A stretch of DNA of 5,371 nt from assembly GCA_903970575.1 (NCBI GenBank), contig CAJCJC010000473.1:1-5371 (forward strand), read 5' to 3'. The notes under the pieces are model-generated. The model was given only the letters and a program-made list of their open reading frames with translations. It was not told where the DNA came from and made no database searches. Position numbers and translations under genes: made by a program. This DNA is from Alphaproteobacteria bacterium (GTDB lineage Bacteria > Pseudomonadota > Alphaproteobacteria > BOG-932 > Roseiterribacteraceae). Positions 1-5,371 of this stretch are shown here, piece after piece (within the stretch, counting starts at the first letter, position 1; every line of letters starts with the position of its first letter).

Positions 1-159
1 GAAATCGGCGGCGACGGCTTTCTGATGCACGCCCGGCCTTTGACCCGCCGCTATCTGGCCGAAATCCTGGACGGGCTGGTGCCGATATTACAAAAGCGCG
101 GGCTGGTCCGACGCGAATACAAGCACGCGATGCTCCGCGACAATCTGATGGAGTTTTAG
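1..159 (+). CDS. C-terminal end of an NtaA/SnaA/DszA-family FMN-dependent monooxygenase (5' partial)
   Basis: Frame 1 is open from the first base to a TAG at 157-159, giving the last 52 residues of a protein whose start lies outside the window. The tail has the signature end of the nitrilotriacetate/dibenzothiophene-sulfone monooxygenase branch of the bacterial luciferase-like superfamily: a GGDGF motif (residues 3-7 of the fragment), a helix ending in LVPILQKRGL, then RREY and a closing RDNLMEF, where family members typically read RGL.R..Y....RDNL. Such enzymes use FMNH2 supplied by a separate reductase and O2 to cleave C-N or C-S bonds in chelators or sulfur compounds in the cytoplasm. The substrate cannot be inferred from the tail. 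A 131-base gap without a clear terminator separates it from the next gene, so cotranscription is possible but not shown. Family call is good; subfamily is not resolved. Confidence 0.72.
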   Translation, partial: EIGGDGFLMHARPLTRRYLAEILDGLVPILQKRGLVRREYKHAMLRDNLMEF

Positions 160-290
160 GCGGACTGACCCACGCGAGCCGGCCTTATCGCTCGGGGGCG
201 CTGGATCGAATGGAATGGCGTGATACGCTGACGCGCACGGGCAGGCGGGTTTGCGCCGCTGAAAAGACCCGATTCGCGAGGAAAAATCCA
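160..290 (+). other. Intergenic region before the peptidase gene, no clear promoter or terminator
   Basis: This stretch separates the monooxygenase stop from the peptidase start. I see no convincing -35/-10 pair. The only fold is a weak 5-bp stem (CGAGC at 175-179 with GCTCG at 190-194, 10-base loop) without a following T run, so I do not call a terminator. The peptidase reading frame is open back to an ATG at 210, but the ribosome binding site and the signal peptide both favour the start at 291. Confidence 0.4.
278..282 (+). promoter_or_regulatory. Ribosome binding site that decides the peptidase start
   Basis: GAGGA sits 8 bases before the ATG at 291. The alternative ATG at 210 has no comparable purine-rich site and would put 27 charged, Arg-rich residues in front of the export signal. 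Confidence 0.7.
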
Positions 291-2489
291 ATGCGCATCT
301 CCGTCAGCCAGATTATTCGCGTCGTCGTCGCGGTGAACCTGTTATCGGCGGCGGGAAGCGCCCTCGGCGCCGATCCCGGCGCGCCGGCGACGGATATCCA
401 ACCGGTTACCGACACCTATCACGGAACGGCCGTCGCCGATCCCTATCGCTGGCTGGAGGATGGGGACGATCCGGCGGTCAAGGCGTGGAGCGAGGCCCAG
501 AATGCGCGAACTCGCGCCTATTTGGACGCTTTGCCCGAAAGGCAGCCGATCAAAGCGGCGCTGACCCAGCTAATCTCGAACTCGTCACCTTATTATTACG
601 ATCTCCGTCGGGGCGGGGCGTCGATCTTCGCGCGCTACAACCAGCCGCCCAAGCAGCAACCCATGCTGGCGGTAATGACGCTGGCGGCGGACCCCGCGAC
701 GGCGCGGGTGATCGTCGATCCGAACGCTATCGACCCCAAGGGAACCACCGCGATCGACTGGTTCGTCCCCTCGCCCGATGGCCGGCTTGTCGCCGTGTCT
801 CTGTCGGAAGGCGGCAGCGAGGATGGCGTACTGCATATTTTCGAGGTCGCGACGGGGAAGGAAATCGGCGATCCGATACCCAACGTGCAATATCCGACCG
901 GCGGCGGGAGCATGGCGTGGCGAGCGGATTCCAAGGGATTCTGGTACACGCGCTATCCGACCGATGGGCCGCCGGAGGATCGCCATTTCTATATGCACGT
1001 GTTTTTCCACAAGATGGCGGGCGCGCCGGGCAAGGACTCCCCCGACAAGGACATGGATGTCCTGGGCGAGGACATCCCGAACCCCAAAATCGCGGAAATT
1101 CTGCTGGACAACAGCTTCGACCCAGACCACCCGATCGCGATTATCCAGAACGGCGATAGCGGCGCGTATGTCGTTTACGCCATCGATCATGCAGGAAAAT
1201 GGACCCGGATCGCGAATTATGACGACAAGATCATCGCCGCGGCATTCGGGCCGGACCATGCGCTTTATCTGGTTTCCCGCGAAGGCGCGCCCCGCGGCAA
1301 GGTCTTGAAGCTGTCGCCGGGCGATCTCGACATTCGCCAAGCCAAGACGATCGCGCCCCAGGATGACGGCGCGATAGAACCGGTCAGCGAGGATAATGTT
1401 CAGCCTTTCGCCATTACCGCGGACCGGCTTTATGTCAAAAAGCTCATCGGCGGCCCGTCCCGTGTCGATATTTATCGTCTGGACGGCGGAAAGATCGGCG
1501 AATTGCCCTTGCCGCCTGTCGCCGCGGTTAATGAAATCGTGCCCGCCGGGAAAGACAGCGTGCTGTTCTCGGTCTCGACATATCTGAGGCCGACATATTT
1601 CGCGCGTTACGATACAGGGTCCGGTAAGGCCGAGGAAACCAGGCTGGCGCAGACGAGCCCGGTCAATTTCGACGATGCGGAGATCGTGCGCGACTTCGCG
1701 ACGTCCAAGGACGGGACAAAGGTTCCGCTCAATATCCTGAGGTTGAAGACCGCGCGGCTGGACGGAAAAAATCCCGTCCTTCTCTATGGTTATGGCGGCT
1801 ATGGCATCAGCCTGACGCCGAGCTTCCTGGGCGCGGAGCGGCGCGTCTGGCTCGATGGCGGCGGCGTCTACGCCATCGCCAATATCAGGGGCGGCGGCGA
1901 ATATGGCGAGGCGTGGCACCGGCAGGGCGCGCTGACCCATAAGCAGAACGTGTTCGACGATTTCTTCGCGGCCGCCCAGTTCATGGTCGACACCGGATAT
2001 ACCACGTCGAAACGCCTGGCGATCATGGGCGGCAGCAATGGCGGGCTGTTGATGGGCGCCACGTTGACACAACACCCCGGGTTCTTCCGCAGCGTGGTCG
2101 CGCAGGTCGGCATCTATGACATGCTGCGGGTCGAGCTCGACCCCAACGGGGCGTTCAACACGACCGAATTCGGCAGCGTGACGGACCCGGATCAGTTCAA
2201 GGCGCTCTACGCCTATTCGCCCTATCACCATGTCGAAAACGGCGTCGCGTACCCGTCCATGCTGTTCATGACCGGCGCGAATGACGGCAGGGTCAACCCG
2301 ATGCAATCCCGCAAAATGGCGGCGCGGCTACAAGCGGCGACATCCTCGGGTCAGCCGATCTTTCTGCGAACGAGCGCCGATTCGGGCCATGGCCATGGCA
2401 GCGCGCTTTCGGTCAAGATCGAGCAGAGCGCGGATTATTTGGCCTTTCTATTTGGCCAGTTAGACATGAAACTCTCCCAGAGCCCTTAA
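291..2489 (+). CDS. Exported prolyl oligopeptidase-family serine peptidase (S9A)
   Basis: The product is 732 residues from the ATG at 291. Residues 1-26 form a signal peptide (Arg2 and Arg10, a VVVAV hydrophobic core, cleavage likely after ALG26), so the enzyme should act in the periplasm or outside. Residues about 36-455 match the N-terminal propeller domain (opening with DPYRWLED at 50-57), which gates access in this family. Residues about 490-725 are the alpha/beta-hydrolase domain: oxyanion Tyr501 in YGYGGY, nucleophile Ser582 in GGSNGG, Asp665 in the NDGRV motif with Arg667, and His700 in SGHGHG. The triad and its spacing fit porcine POP (Ser554, Asp641, His680), so it should be catalytically active. 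Family members cut short proline-containing peptides after Pro. Here, however, the S1 residues Trp595 and Tyr599 align without gaps from the catalytic Ser to Asn623 and Phe627, so strict proline specificity is doubtful. It is followed after 20 bases by the PepSY membrane protein gene, probably in one operon. Confidence 0.93.
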   Translation: MRISVSQIIRVVVAVNLLSAAGSALGADPGAPATDIQPVTDTYHGTAVADPYRWLEDGDDPAVKAWSEAQNARTRAYLDALPERQPIKAALTQLISNSSPYYYDLRRGGASIFARYNQPPKQQPMLAVMTLAADPATARVIVDPNAIDPKGTTAIDWFVPSPDGRLVAVSLSEGGSEDGVLHIFEVATGKEIGDPIPNVQYPTGGGSMAWRADSKGFWYTRYPTDGPPEDRHFYMHVFFHKMAGAPGKDSPDKDMDVLGEDIPNPKIAEILLDNSFDPDHPIAIIQNGDSGAYVVYAIDHAGKWTRIANYDDKIIAAAFGPDHALYLVSREGAPRGKVLKLSPGDLDIRQAKTIAPQDDGAIEPVSEDNVQPFAITADRLYVKKLIGGPSRVDIYRLDGGKIGELPLPPVAAVNEIVPAGKDSVLFSVSTYLRPTYFARYDTGSGKAEETRLAQTSPVNFDDAEIVRDFATSKDGTKVPLNILRLKTARLDGKNPVLLYGYGGYGISLTPSFLGAERRVWLDGGGVYAIANIRGGGEYGEAWHRQGALTHKQNVFDDFFAAAQFMVDTGYTTSKRLAIMGGSNGGLLMGATLTQHPGFFRSVVAQVGIYDMLRVELDPNGAFNTTEFGSVTDPDQFKALYAYSPYHHVENGVAYPSMLFMTGANDGRVNPMQSRKMAARLQAATSSGQPIFLRTSADSGHGHGSALSVKIEQSADYLAFLFGQLDMKLSQSP

Positions 2490-2509
2490 CATCCAAGATA
2501 AGCACGCCC

Positions 2510-3718
2510 ATGAAGATAAAGCCGGTTCTGTTGAAGCTCCACCGCTGGGTAGGGCTTGGGATTTGTCTCTGGGCGGCGGGCCTAGGCCTGTCCGGAACGA
2601 TTCTCGCCTTTCGCGAACAGATCGAGTCGGTCGTTTACCCATCATATTTTCTTCAAAGCCCGGCGGGGGCGCCGAATTTCGACAAAATGGTTGAGAGCGT
2701 TCAGGCCCGGTATCCGGACCGCCAGATCGTCGTTTTCCATCGCGACGGCGTTTACCCCAACGAGGCGATGCACATCAATTTGTCCCGCCGGTCGACGGAA
2801 GACGACCCCGTCGATATTCAGGCGCCGACGTTCAACGCGCTTTTCGACCCGGATATCGAGGTTTTCGTCAACCCGGCGACAGGCGAGATTCTGGGCGAGC
2901 GCCCGTTTCTCAACTGGATGCATATCATTTACGACTTTCACACGACCCTTCTGGCGCCGATTAACGGAAAATCCTATATGGGCGCGCTCGGGCTGGCGCT
3001 GTTCTTCATTCTGATCTCGGGCATCGTATATTGGTGGCCCCGCGCCAATTGGTTCTGGCGGTCGTTCAGGGTCGTCACGGATCGTGGCCCGCGCCGATTC
3101 TTGCGCGACATCCATACCGTCGGTGGGGCGGTTACCGCGATCTTCCTGATTCTCAGCGTCACATCGGGCGTGTTGATGTGCTATGAGGGGCCGATCCAGT
3201 CGGCCTTGCGGGAATGGGGCATCGCGCGGCACACCTTCCCCAAGGCCAGCACGCCGGCGCCGCCTGGAACCCAGTTCATCACGCCCCAGCAAGCCGCAGA
3301 TTCGACAGCCGCCGCCTATCCCGATGGCGACATCGTGTTGATGTACCCACCCAGCGCGGGGCGCGGCAAATACCTGATTCAGATATTTCCCAGGCACGAA
3401 TCCCGCATCTGGTGGACCGTCGAGGGCACGATGGACGCGGTGACCGGCAAATTTCTGTCCGCCTTCGATCCGCATAACCAGCCCTGGGCCAACTCCTATG
3501 TCCTGTGGATCATCTTCTTCCATAATGGGCAGATGTTCGGCGCGCCCGGTCGTTTGGTCGTGATGATCGAGGGCATCGTGATGCTGATGCTGTGCGTCAC
3601 CGGCCCGTGGGTGTGGGTTATGGGGAAAAGGCGATCCCAGGCGAAGGCCAAAGCCGTGAAAACCGCGCCGGTTCCGGCGGGGGTGCTGGTGGAAACGCTT
3701 TCGGGGAATTCTGGGTGA
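2510..3718 (+). CDS. PepSY-associated transmembrane protein (PepSY_TM; FoxB/PiuB-like, possible ferric-siderophore reductase)
   Basis: The product is 402 residues with four predicted membrane helices at about 12-34, 157-176, 204-225 and 347-371. Arg-rich cytoplasmic stretches (178-199 and 373-385) fix both termini inside and leave two large periplasmic loops, roughly 36-155 and 226-330, as in the PepSY_TM family. Family marks include LHRWVGL (10-16) at the first helix, WMHIIYDFHTTLL (136-148), RDIHT before helix three (His202) and FFHNGQMFG before helix four (His338). His11, His138/144, His202 and His338 are candidate heme ligands by analogy with FoxB-type inner-membrane reductases that release iron from imported siderophores; that role is inferred. 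The ATG follows the peptidase stop by 20 bases and has only a weak AGATAAG-like ribosome site, suggesting translational coupling. No TonB receptor, the usual partner, is in the window. The family call is firm; the substrate is unknown. Confidence 0.85.
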   Translation: MKIKPVLLKLHRWVGLGICLWAAGLGLSGTILAFREQIESVVYPSYFLQSPAGAPNFDKMVESVQARYPDRQIVVFHRDGVYPNEAMHINLSRRSTEDDPVDIQAPTFNALFDPDIEVFVNPATGEILGERPFLNWMHIIYDFHTTLLAPINGKSYMGALGLALFFILISGIVYWWPRANWFWRSFRVVTDRGPRRFLRDIHTVGGAVTAIFLILSVTSGVLMCYEGPIQSALREWGIARHTFPKASTPAPPGTQFITPQQAADSTAAAYPDGDIVLMYPPSAGRGKYLIQIFPRHESRIWWTVEGTMDAVTGKFLSAFDPHNQPWANSYVLWIIFFHNGQMFGAPGRLVVMIEGIVMLMLCVTGPWVWVMGKRRSQAKAKAVKTAPVPAGVLVETLSGNSG

Positions 3719-3730
3719 GGTCAACGGCGA

Positions 3731-3740
3731 CGATGCATCG
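3731..3740. repeat. Perfect 10-bp palindrome CGATGCATCG
   Basis: This self-complementary decamer lies 12 bases after the PepSY-protein stop and just before the AT-rich toxin-antitoxin promoter region. CGATG recurs at 3746-3750. It is too short and lacks a T run for a terminator. It could be a protein binding site, but chance is not excluded. Confidence 0.35.
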
Positions 3741-3754
3741 GAAAGCGATGAAGT

Positions 3755-3775
3755 TATATATAATAATTATACATA
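3755..3775. promoter_or_regulatory. Inverted repeat, candidate toxin-antitoxin operator
   Basis: The arms at 3755-3764 (TATATATAAT) and 3766-3775 (ATTATACATA) match in 9 of 10 positions around a single central A. The repeat covers the likely -10 element. Type II toxin-antitoxin operons are commonly repressed by the antitoxin or the complex binding such repeats over their promoter, which fits the position 26 bases before the antitoxin start. The binding role is inferred. AT-richness raises the chance of a fortuitous repeat, though 9 of 10 is notable. Confidence 0.5.
3759..3764 (+). promoter_or_regulatory. Putative -10 element of the toxin-antitoxin promoter
   Basis: TATAAT matches the sigma-70 consensus exactly and stands in an isolated AT-rich patch (about 3749-3777) within GC-rich DNA. 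It would place the transcript start near 3771, about 30 bases before the antitoxin ATG. No good -35 hexamer is visible at the right distance (3736-3741 reads CATCGG), so the promoter may be weak or activator-dependent. Confidence 0.45.
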
Positions 3776-3787
3776 TTCGCGGATAGT

Positions 3788-3792
3788 GAGGG
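3788..3792 (+). promoter_or_regulatory. Ribosome binding site of the antitoxin gene
   Basis: GAGGG ends 8 bases before the ATG at 3801. It supports that start over the in-frame GTG at 3786, which would lie upstream of the site. Confidence 0.6.
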
Positions 3793-3800
3793 CACGGATC

Positions 3801-4010
3801 ATGACGGAGATGGATATTTCACGCCTGTCGGCGGGAGAGCGACTGGACCTGATCGGACGGCTTTGGGACAGCCTTGAGACCGACGACATAGCGCTAACGC
3901 CGGCGCAGCGCGTGGAACTCGATCGCCGGCTTGAAACCGCTGACGCCGACCTTGCGACGAGTATTCCTTGGGATGCGCTCCGCGCTGAACTCGCCATACG
4001 CCGCAAGTGA
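3801..4010 (+). CDS. Antitoxin of a type II toxin-antitoxin pair (addiction module component, Unstab_antitox/TIGR02574-like)
   Basis: The product is a 69-residue, charged, mostly helical protein. It has the family pattern: LSAGERLDLIGRLWDSL at 9-25, then LTPAQRVELDRRL at 32-44, then an IPWDAL helix at 55-60. In this family the small protein binds and neutralises a RelE/ParE-fold toxin encoded immediately downstream, and is itself labile. The length is normal for the family. The stop codon TGA overlaps the toxin's GTG start in a GTGA arrangement (4007-4010), which ties toxin translation to antitoxin translation. Self-repression with the toxin is expected from the inverted repeat over the -10. 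The family lacks an obvious DNA-binding domain in what I can read, so how it would bind DNA is open. Confidence 0.85.
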   Translation: MTEMDISRLSAGERLDLIGRLWDSLETDDIALTPAQRVELDRRLETADADLATSIPWDALRAELAIRRK

Positions 4011-4303
4011 CGTTAACCGTTGTCTTTACGACGGCCGCGCGGGCTGATGTTCTTGAAGCAGAGGATTGGTATGAGCGGCAACGGGTAAATCTTGGCCAAG
4101 AGTTCATCAATGAACTGGACCGTTTGATAGGACGAATTGTATCAAGGCCACTTCAGTTCCCGATTAGTTACAGGGACGTCCGTCGAGCAGCCTTGCGGCG
4201 CTTTCCCTATGGTATTTTCTATAGAATCCTGCCGGATGTCATTCAGGTCGTCGCATGCCTTCATGTAAGCTGTGATCCGAGGATCTCCTTGAGCCGCGCC
4301 TAA
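4007..4303 (+). CDS. RelE/ParE-superfamily toxin
   Basis: The product is 98 residues, starting at GTG 4007; no internal Met codon offers another usual start, and the 4-base overlap with the antitoxin supports this one. Family features are an AEDWYERQR helix (18-26), [13 protein letters not shown] (29-41), and the strand core [11 protein letters not shown] (64-74) followed by VVACLH (81-86). Members either cleave mRNA at the ribosome (RelE type) or poison gyrase (ParE type); the sequence does not decide between these. The C-terminus is unusual: the position usually Arg in the H..RDP motif is Cys89, and the Trp usual a few residues later in RdP..W is absent (ISLSR). Codons ATA, GTA, AGA, TCA and AGT are used, unlike the neighbouring genes, which suggests recent acquisition. 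It is probably coexpressed with, and held in check by, the upstream antitoxin. Confidence 0.85.
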   Translation: MTLTVVFTTAARADVLEAEDWYERQRVNLGQEFINELDRLIGRIVSRPLQFPISYRDVRRAALRRFPYGIFYRILPDVIQVVACLHVSCDPRISLSRA

Positions 4304-4313
4304 AGCCCCGCGC

Positions 4314-4343
4314 CTTGACCAATCCATGCCGCCCGCCTAACTC
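4314..4343 (+). promoter_or_regulatory. Possible thrS promoter (good -35, weak -10)
   Basis: CTTGAC at 4314-4319 matches the -35 form favoured by alphaproteobacterial housekeeping sigma factors. At the expected spacing there is only a poor -10 (TAACTC at 4338-4343). If used, transcription would start near 4350, a few bases before the thrS ATG. This is tentative. Confidence 0.22.
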
Positions 4344-4353
4344 TGCGCCCATC

Positions 4354-5371
4354 ATGGATACAGCCCTCGACACGATCGAAATCAAGCTGCCGGATGGCAG
4401 CGCCCGGAGCTTTCCGCGTGGGGTCAGCGGAACGACGATCGCGGCGGCCATCGGGCCCGGGCTGGCCAAAAGCGCGCTCGCCGCCAAGGTGGACGGCCGC
4501 GTGCAAGATCTGGATTTGCCGATCGAGCATGACGCGGCGGTCGCCATCGTGACCCGCGCCTCGCCGGAGGCGCTAGAGCTGATCCGCCATGACGCGGCGC
4601 ATGTGCTGGCCGAGGCGGTGCAGAGGCTTTATCCCGGCACGCAAGTCACCATCGGCCCGGCGATCGATAACGGATTCTATTACGATTTCGCGCGCGATCA
4701 GCCCTTTACGCCTGACGATCTGGTCAAGATCGAGGCCGAAATGCACAGGGTGGTCGAGAACAACGCGCCCATCGTGCGCGAGGTGTGGGACCGACAGCAG
4801 GCGATCGATTATTTCAAATCCAAGGGCGAGTTCTTCAAGGCCGAGTTGATCGAGGGTTTTCCCGAGAGCGAGCCCACGACGGTCTATCGCCAGGGCGATT
4901 GGCTGGATTTGTGCCGGGGCCCGCACATGGCGACCACCGGCAAGATGGGCCAGGCGTTCAAGCTGACCAAGCTGGCGGGCGCGTATTGGCGCGGCGATTC
5001 CAACAACCCGATGCTCCAGCGCATCTATGGCACTGCCTGGCGCGACCAGAAGGAGCTGGACGCCTATCTCCACATGCTGGAGGAGGCGGAACGCCGCGAT
5101 CATCGCCGGCTCGGCCGCGAGATGGATCTGTTCCATTTGCAGGAGGAAGCAGCCGGCAGCGTGTTCTGGCATCCCCATGGCTGGACGCTCTATCGGACGC
5201 TGGAAACCTATCTCCGGCGGCGACTGGAGGCGGACGGCTATGTCGAGGTCAACACCCCTCAAGTGCTCGACCGCGCCTTATGGGAGACGTCTGGCCATTG
5301 GCAGACCTATCGCGAGAACATGTTCATCACCCAGACGGAGGATGAGCGCGTCTTCGCTTTGAAGCCGATGA
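4354..5371 (+). CDS. thrS: Threonyl-tRNA synthetase, N-terminal part (3' partial)
   Basis: The frame stays open from the ATG at 4354 to the window edge, giving 339 of an expected 640 or so residues. ThrRS charges tRNA-Thr with threonine in the cytoplasm and hydrolyses mischarged Ser-tRNA-Thr. Residues about 6-67 are the TGS domain (IKLPDGS near the start). Residues about 75-240 are the editing domain, with the zinc-site-like H79-x3-H83 ([12 protein letters not shown]) and D185-L-C187-R-G-P-H191, equivalent to E. coli H73/H77, D180, C182 and H186. The class II catalytic core begins near 255 (REMDLFH). Motif 1 is near 290-302 (YVEVNTPQ), followed by LWETSGHW and RENMF. The window stops at FALKPM, just where the NCPGH zinc-ligand motif should begin. 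All editing residues are intact, so this is a normal gene cut by the window, not a broken one. No Shine-Dalgarno-like site precedes the ATG. No T-box or threonine leader is visible. Confidence 0.96.
   Translation, partial: MDTALDTIEIKLPDGSARSFPRGVSGTTIAAAIGPGLAKSALAAKVDGRVQDLDLPIEHDAAVAIVTRASPEALELIRHDAAHVLAEAVQRLYPGTQVTIGPAIDNGFYYDFARDQPFTPDDLVKIEAEMHRVVENNAPIVREVWDRQQAIDYFKSKGEFFKAELIEGFPESEPTTVYRQGDWLDLCRGPHMATTGKMGQAFKLTKLAGAYWRGDSNNPMLQRIYGTAWRDQKELDAYLHMLEEAERRDHRRLGREMDLFHLQEEAAGSVFWHPHGWTLYRTLETYLRRRLEADGYVEVNTPQVLDRALWETSGHWQTYRENMFITQTEDERVFALKPM

Noticed and set aside
175..194. Terminator hairpin after the monooxygenase gene
   Set aside because: Only a 5-bp stem with a 10-base loop and no T run.
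210..290. N-terminal extension of the peptidase from the ATG at 210
   Set aside because: It would bury the signal peptide behind 27 Arg-rich residues and has no ribosome site; the ATG at 291 has GAGGA at good spacing.
585..2306. 573-codon open frame on the minus strand across the peptidase gene
   Set aside because: It lies wholly antisense to a well-supported peptidase with an intact triad. Its product is Arg/Asp/Ile-rich with no recognisable family, as expected for a shadow frame in GC-rich DNA.
2642..3724. 360-codon open frame on the minus strand across the PepSY gene
   Set aside because: It is antisense to a clear membrane protein gene. The product is rich in His, Arg, Pro and Gly with no domain pattern.
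3786..3800. GTG at 3786 as antitoxin start
   Set aside because: The GAGGG ribosome site lies downstream of it and is well placed for the ATG at 3801.
4326..4340. Mini-ORF MPPA before thrS as a leader peptide
   Set aside because: Four codons with no Thr codons, no ribosome site and no attenuator-like hairpins.
4573..5262. 229-codon open frame on the minus strand across thrS
   Set aside because: ThrRS coding on the + strand is unambiguous, and the antisense frame reads as low-information shadow sequence.

Overview
The window looks like chromosomal DNA from a GC-rich alphaproteobacterium. The evidence is the overall base composition, the GCC/GGC/CGC-rich codon use, and the ThrRS text ([30 protein letters not shown] and LWETSGHW motifs read as alphaproteobacterial). 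The order within the class (Sphingomonadales, Rhodospirillales or other) cannot be fixed from this much sequence.

Layout, all on the + strand: (1) bases 1-159, the last 52 codons of an NtaA/DszA-type flavin monooxygenase; (2) 291-2489, an exported S9A prolyl oligopeptidase-family serine peptidase; (3) 2510-3718, a four-helix PepSY-associated membrane protein, starting 20 bases after the peptidase stop; (4) 3801-4010 and 4007-4303, a type II toxin-antitoxin pair (Unstab_antitox/TIGR02574-like antitoxin, RelE/ParE-like toxin) with a 4-base overlap, preceded by an AT-rich promoter region containing a 21-base inverted repeat; (5) 4354 to the window end, the first 339 codons of thrS (threonyl-tRNA synthetase). 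ThrS runs off the edge just before the first zinc-ligand cysteine would be expected.

The peptidase and PepSY gene are almost certainly one transcription unit, both acting at or outside the inner membrane. PepSY_TM proteins of this build are linked to reductive release of iron from imported siderophores. A plausible but unproven reading is therefore a small envelope module that handles a peptide or a peptide-like metal chelator. No TonB receptor or biosynthetic gene is in view. The toxin-antitoxin pair is less GC-rich and uses codons rare in the neighbours, so it looks like a later insertion between this unit and the housekeeping thrS gene.

No RNA genes, CRISPR arrays, transposases or convincing rho-independent terminators are visible. 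The most informative oddities are the loss of the proline-stacking Trp and the neighbouring Tyr in the peptidase S1 pocket, the operator-like inverted repeat laid over the toxin-antitoxin -10 element, and an altered C-terminal motif in the toxin. None of this amounts to a clear new system; the window is mostly recognisable families in an ordinary setting.
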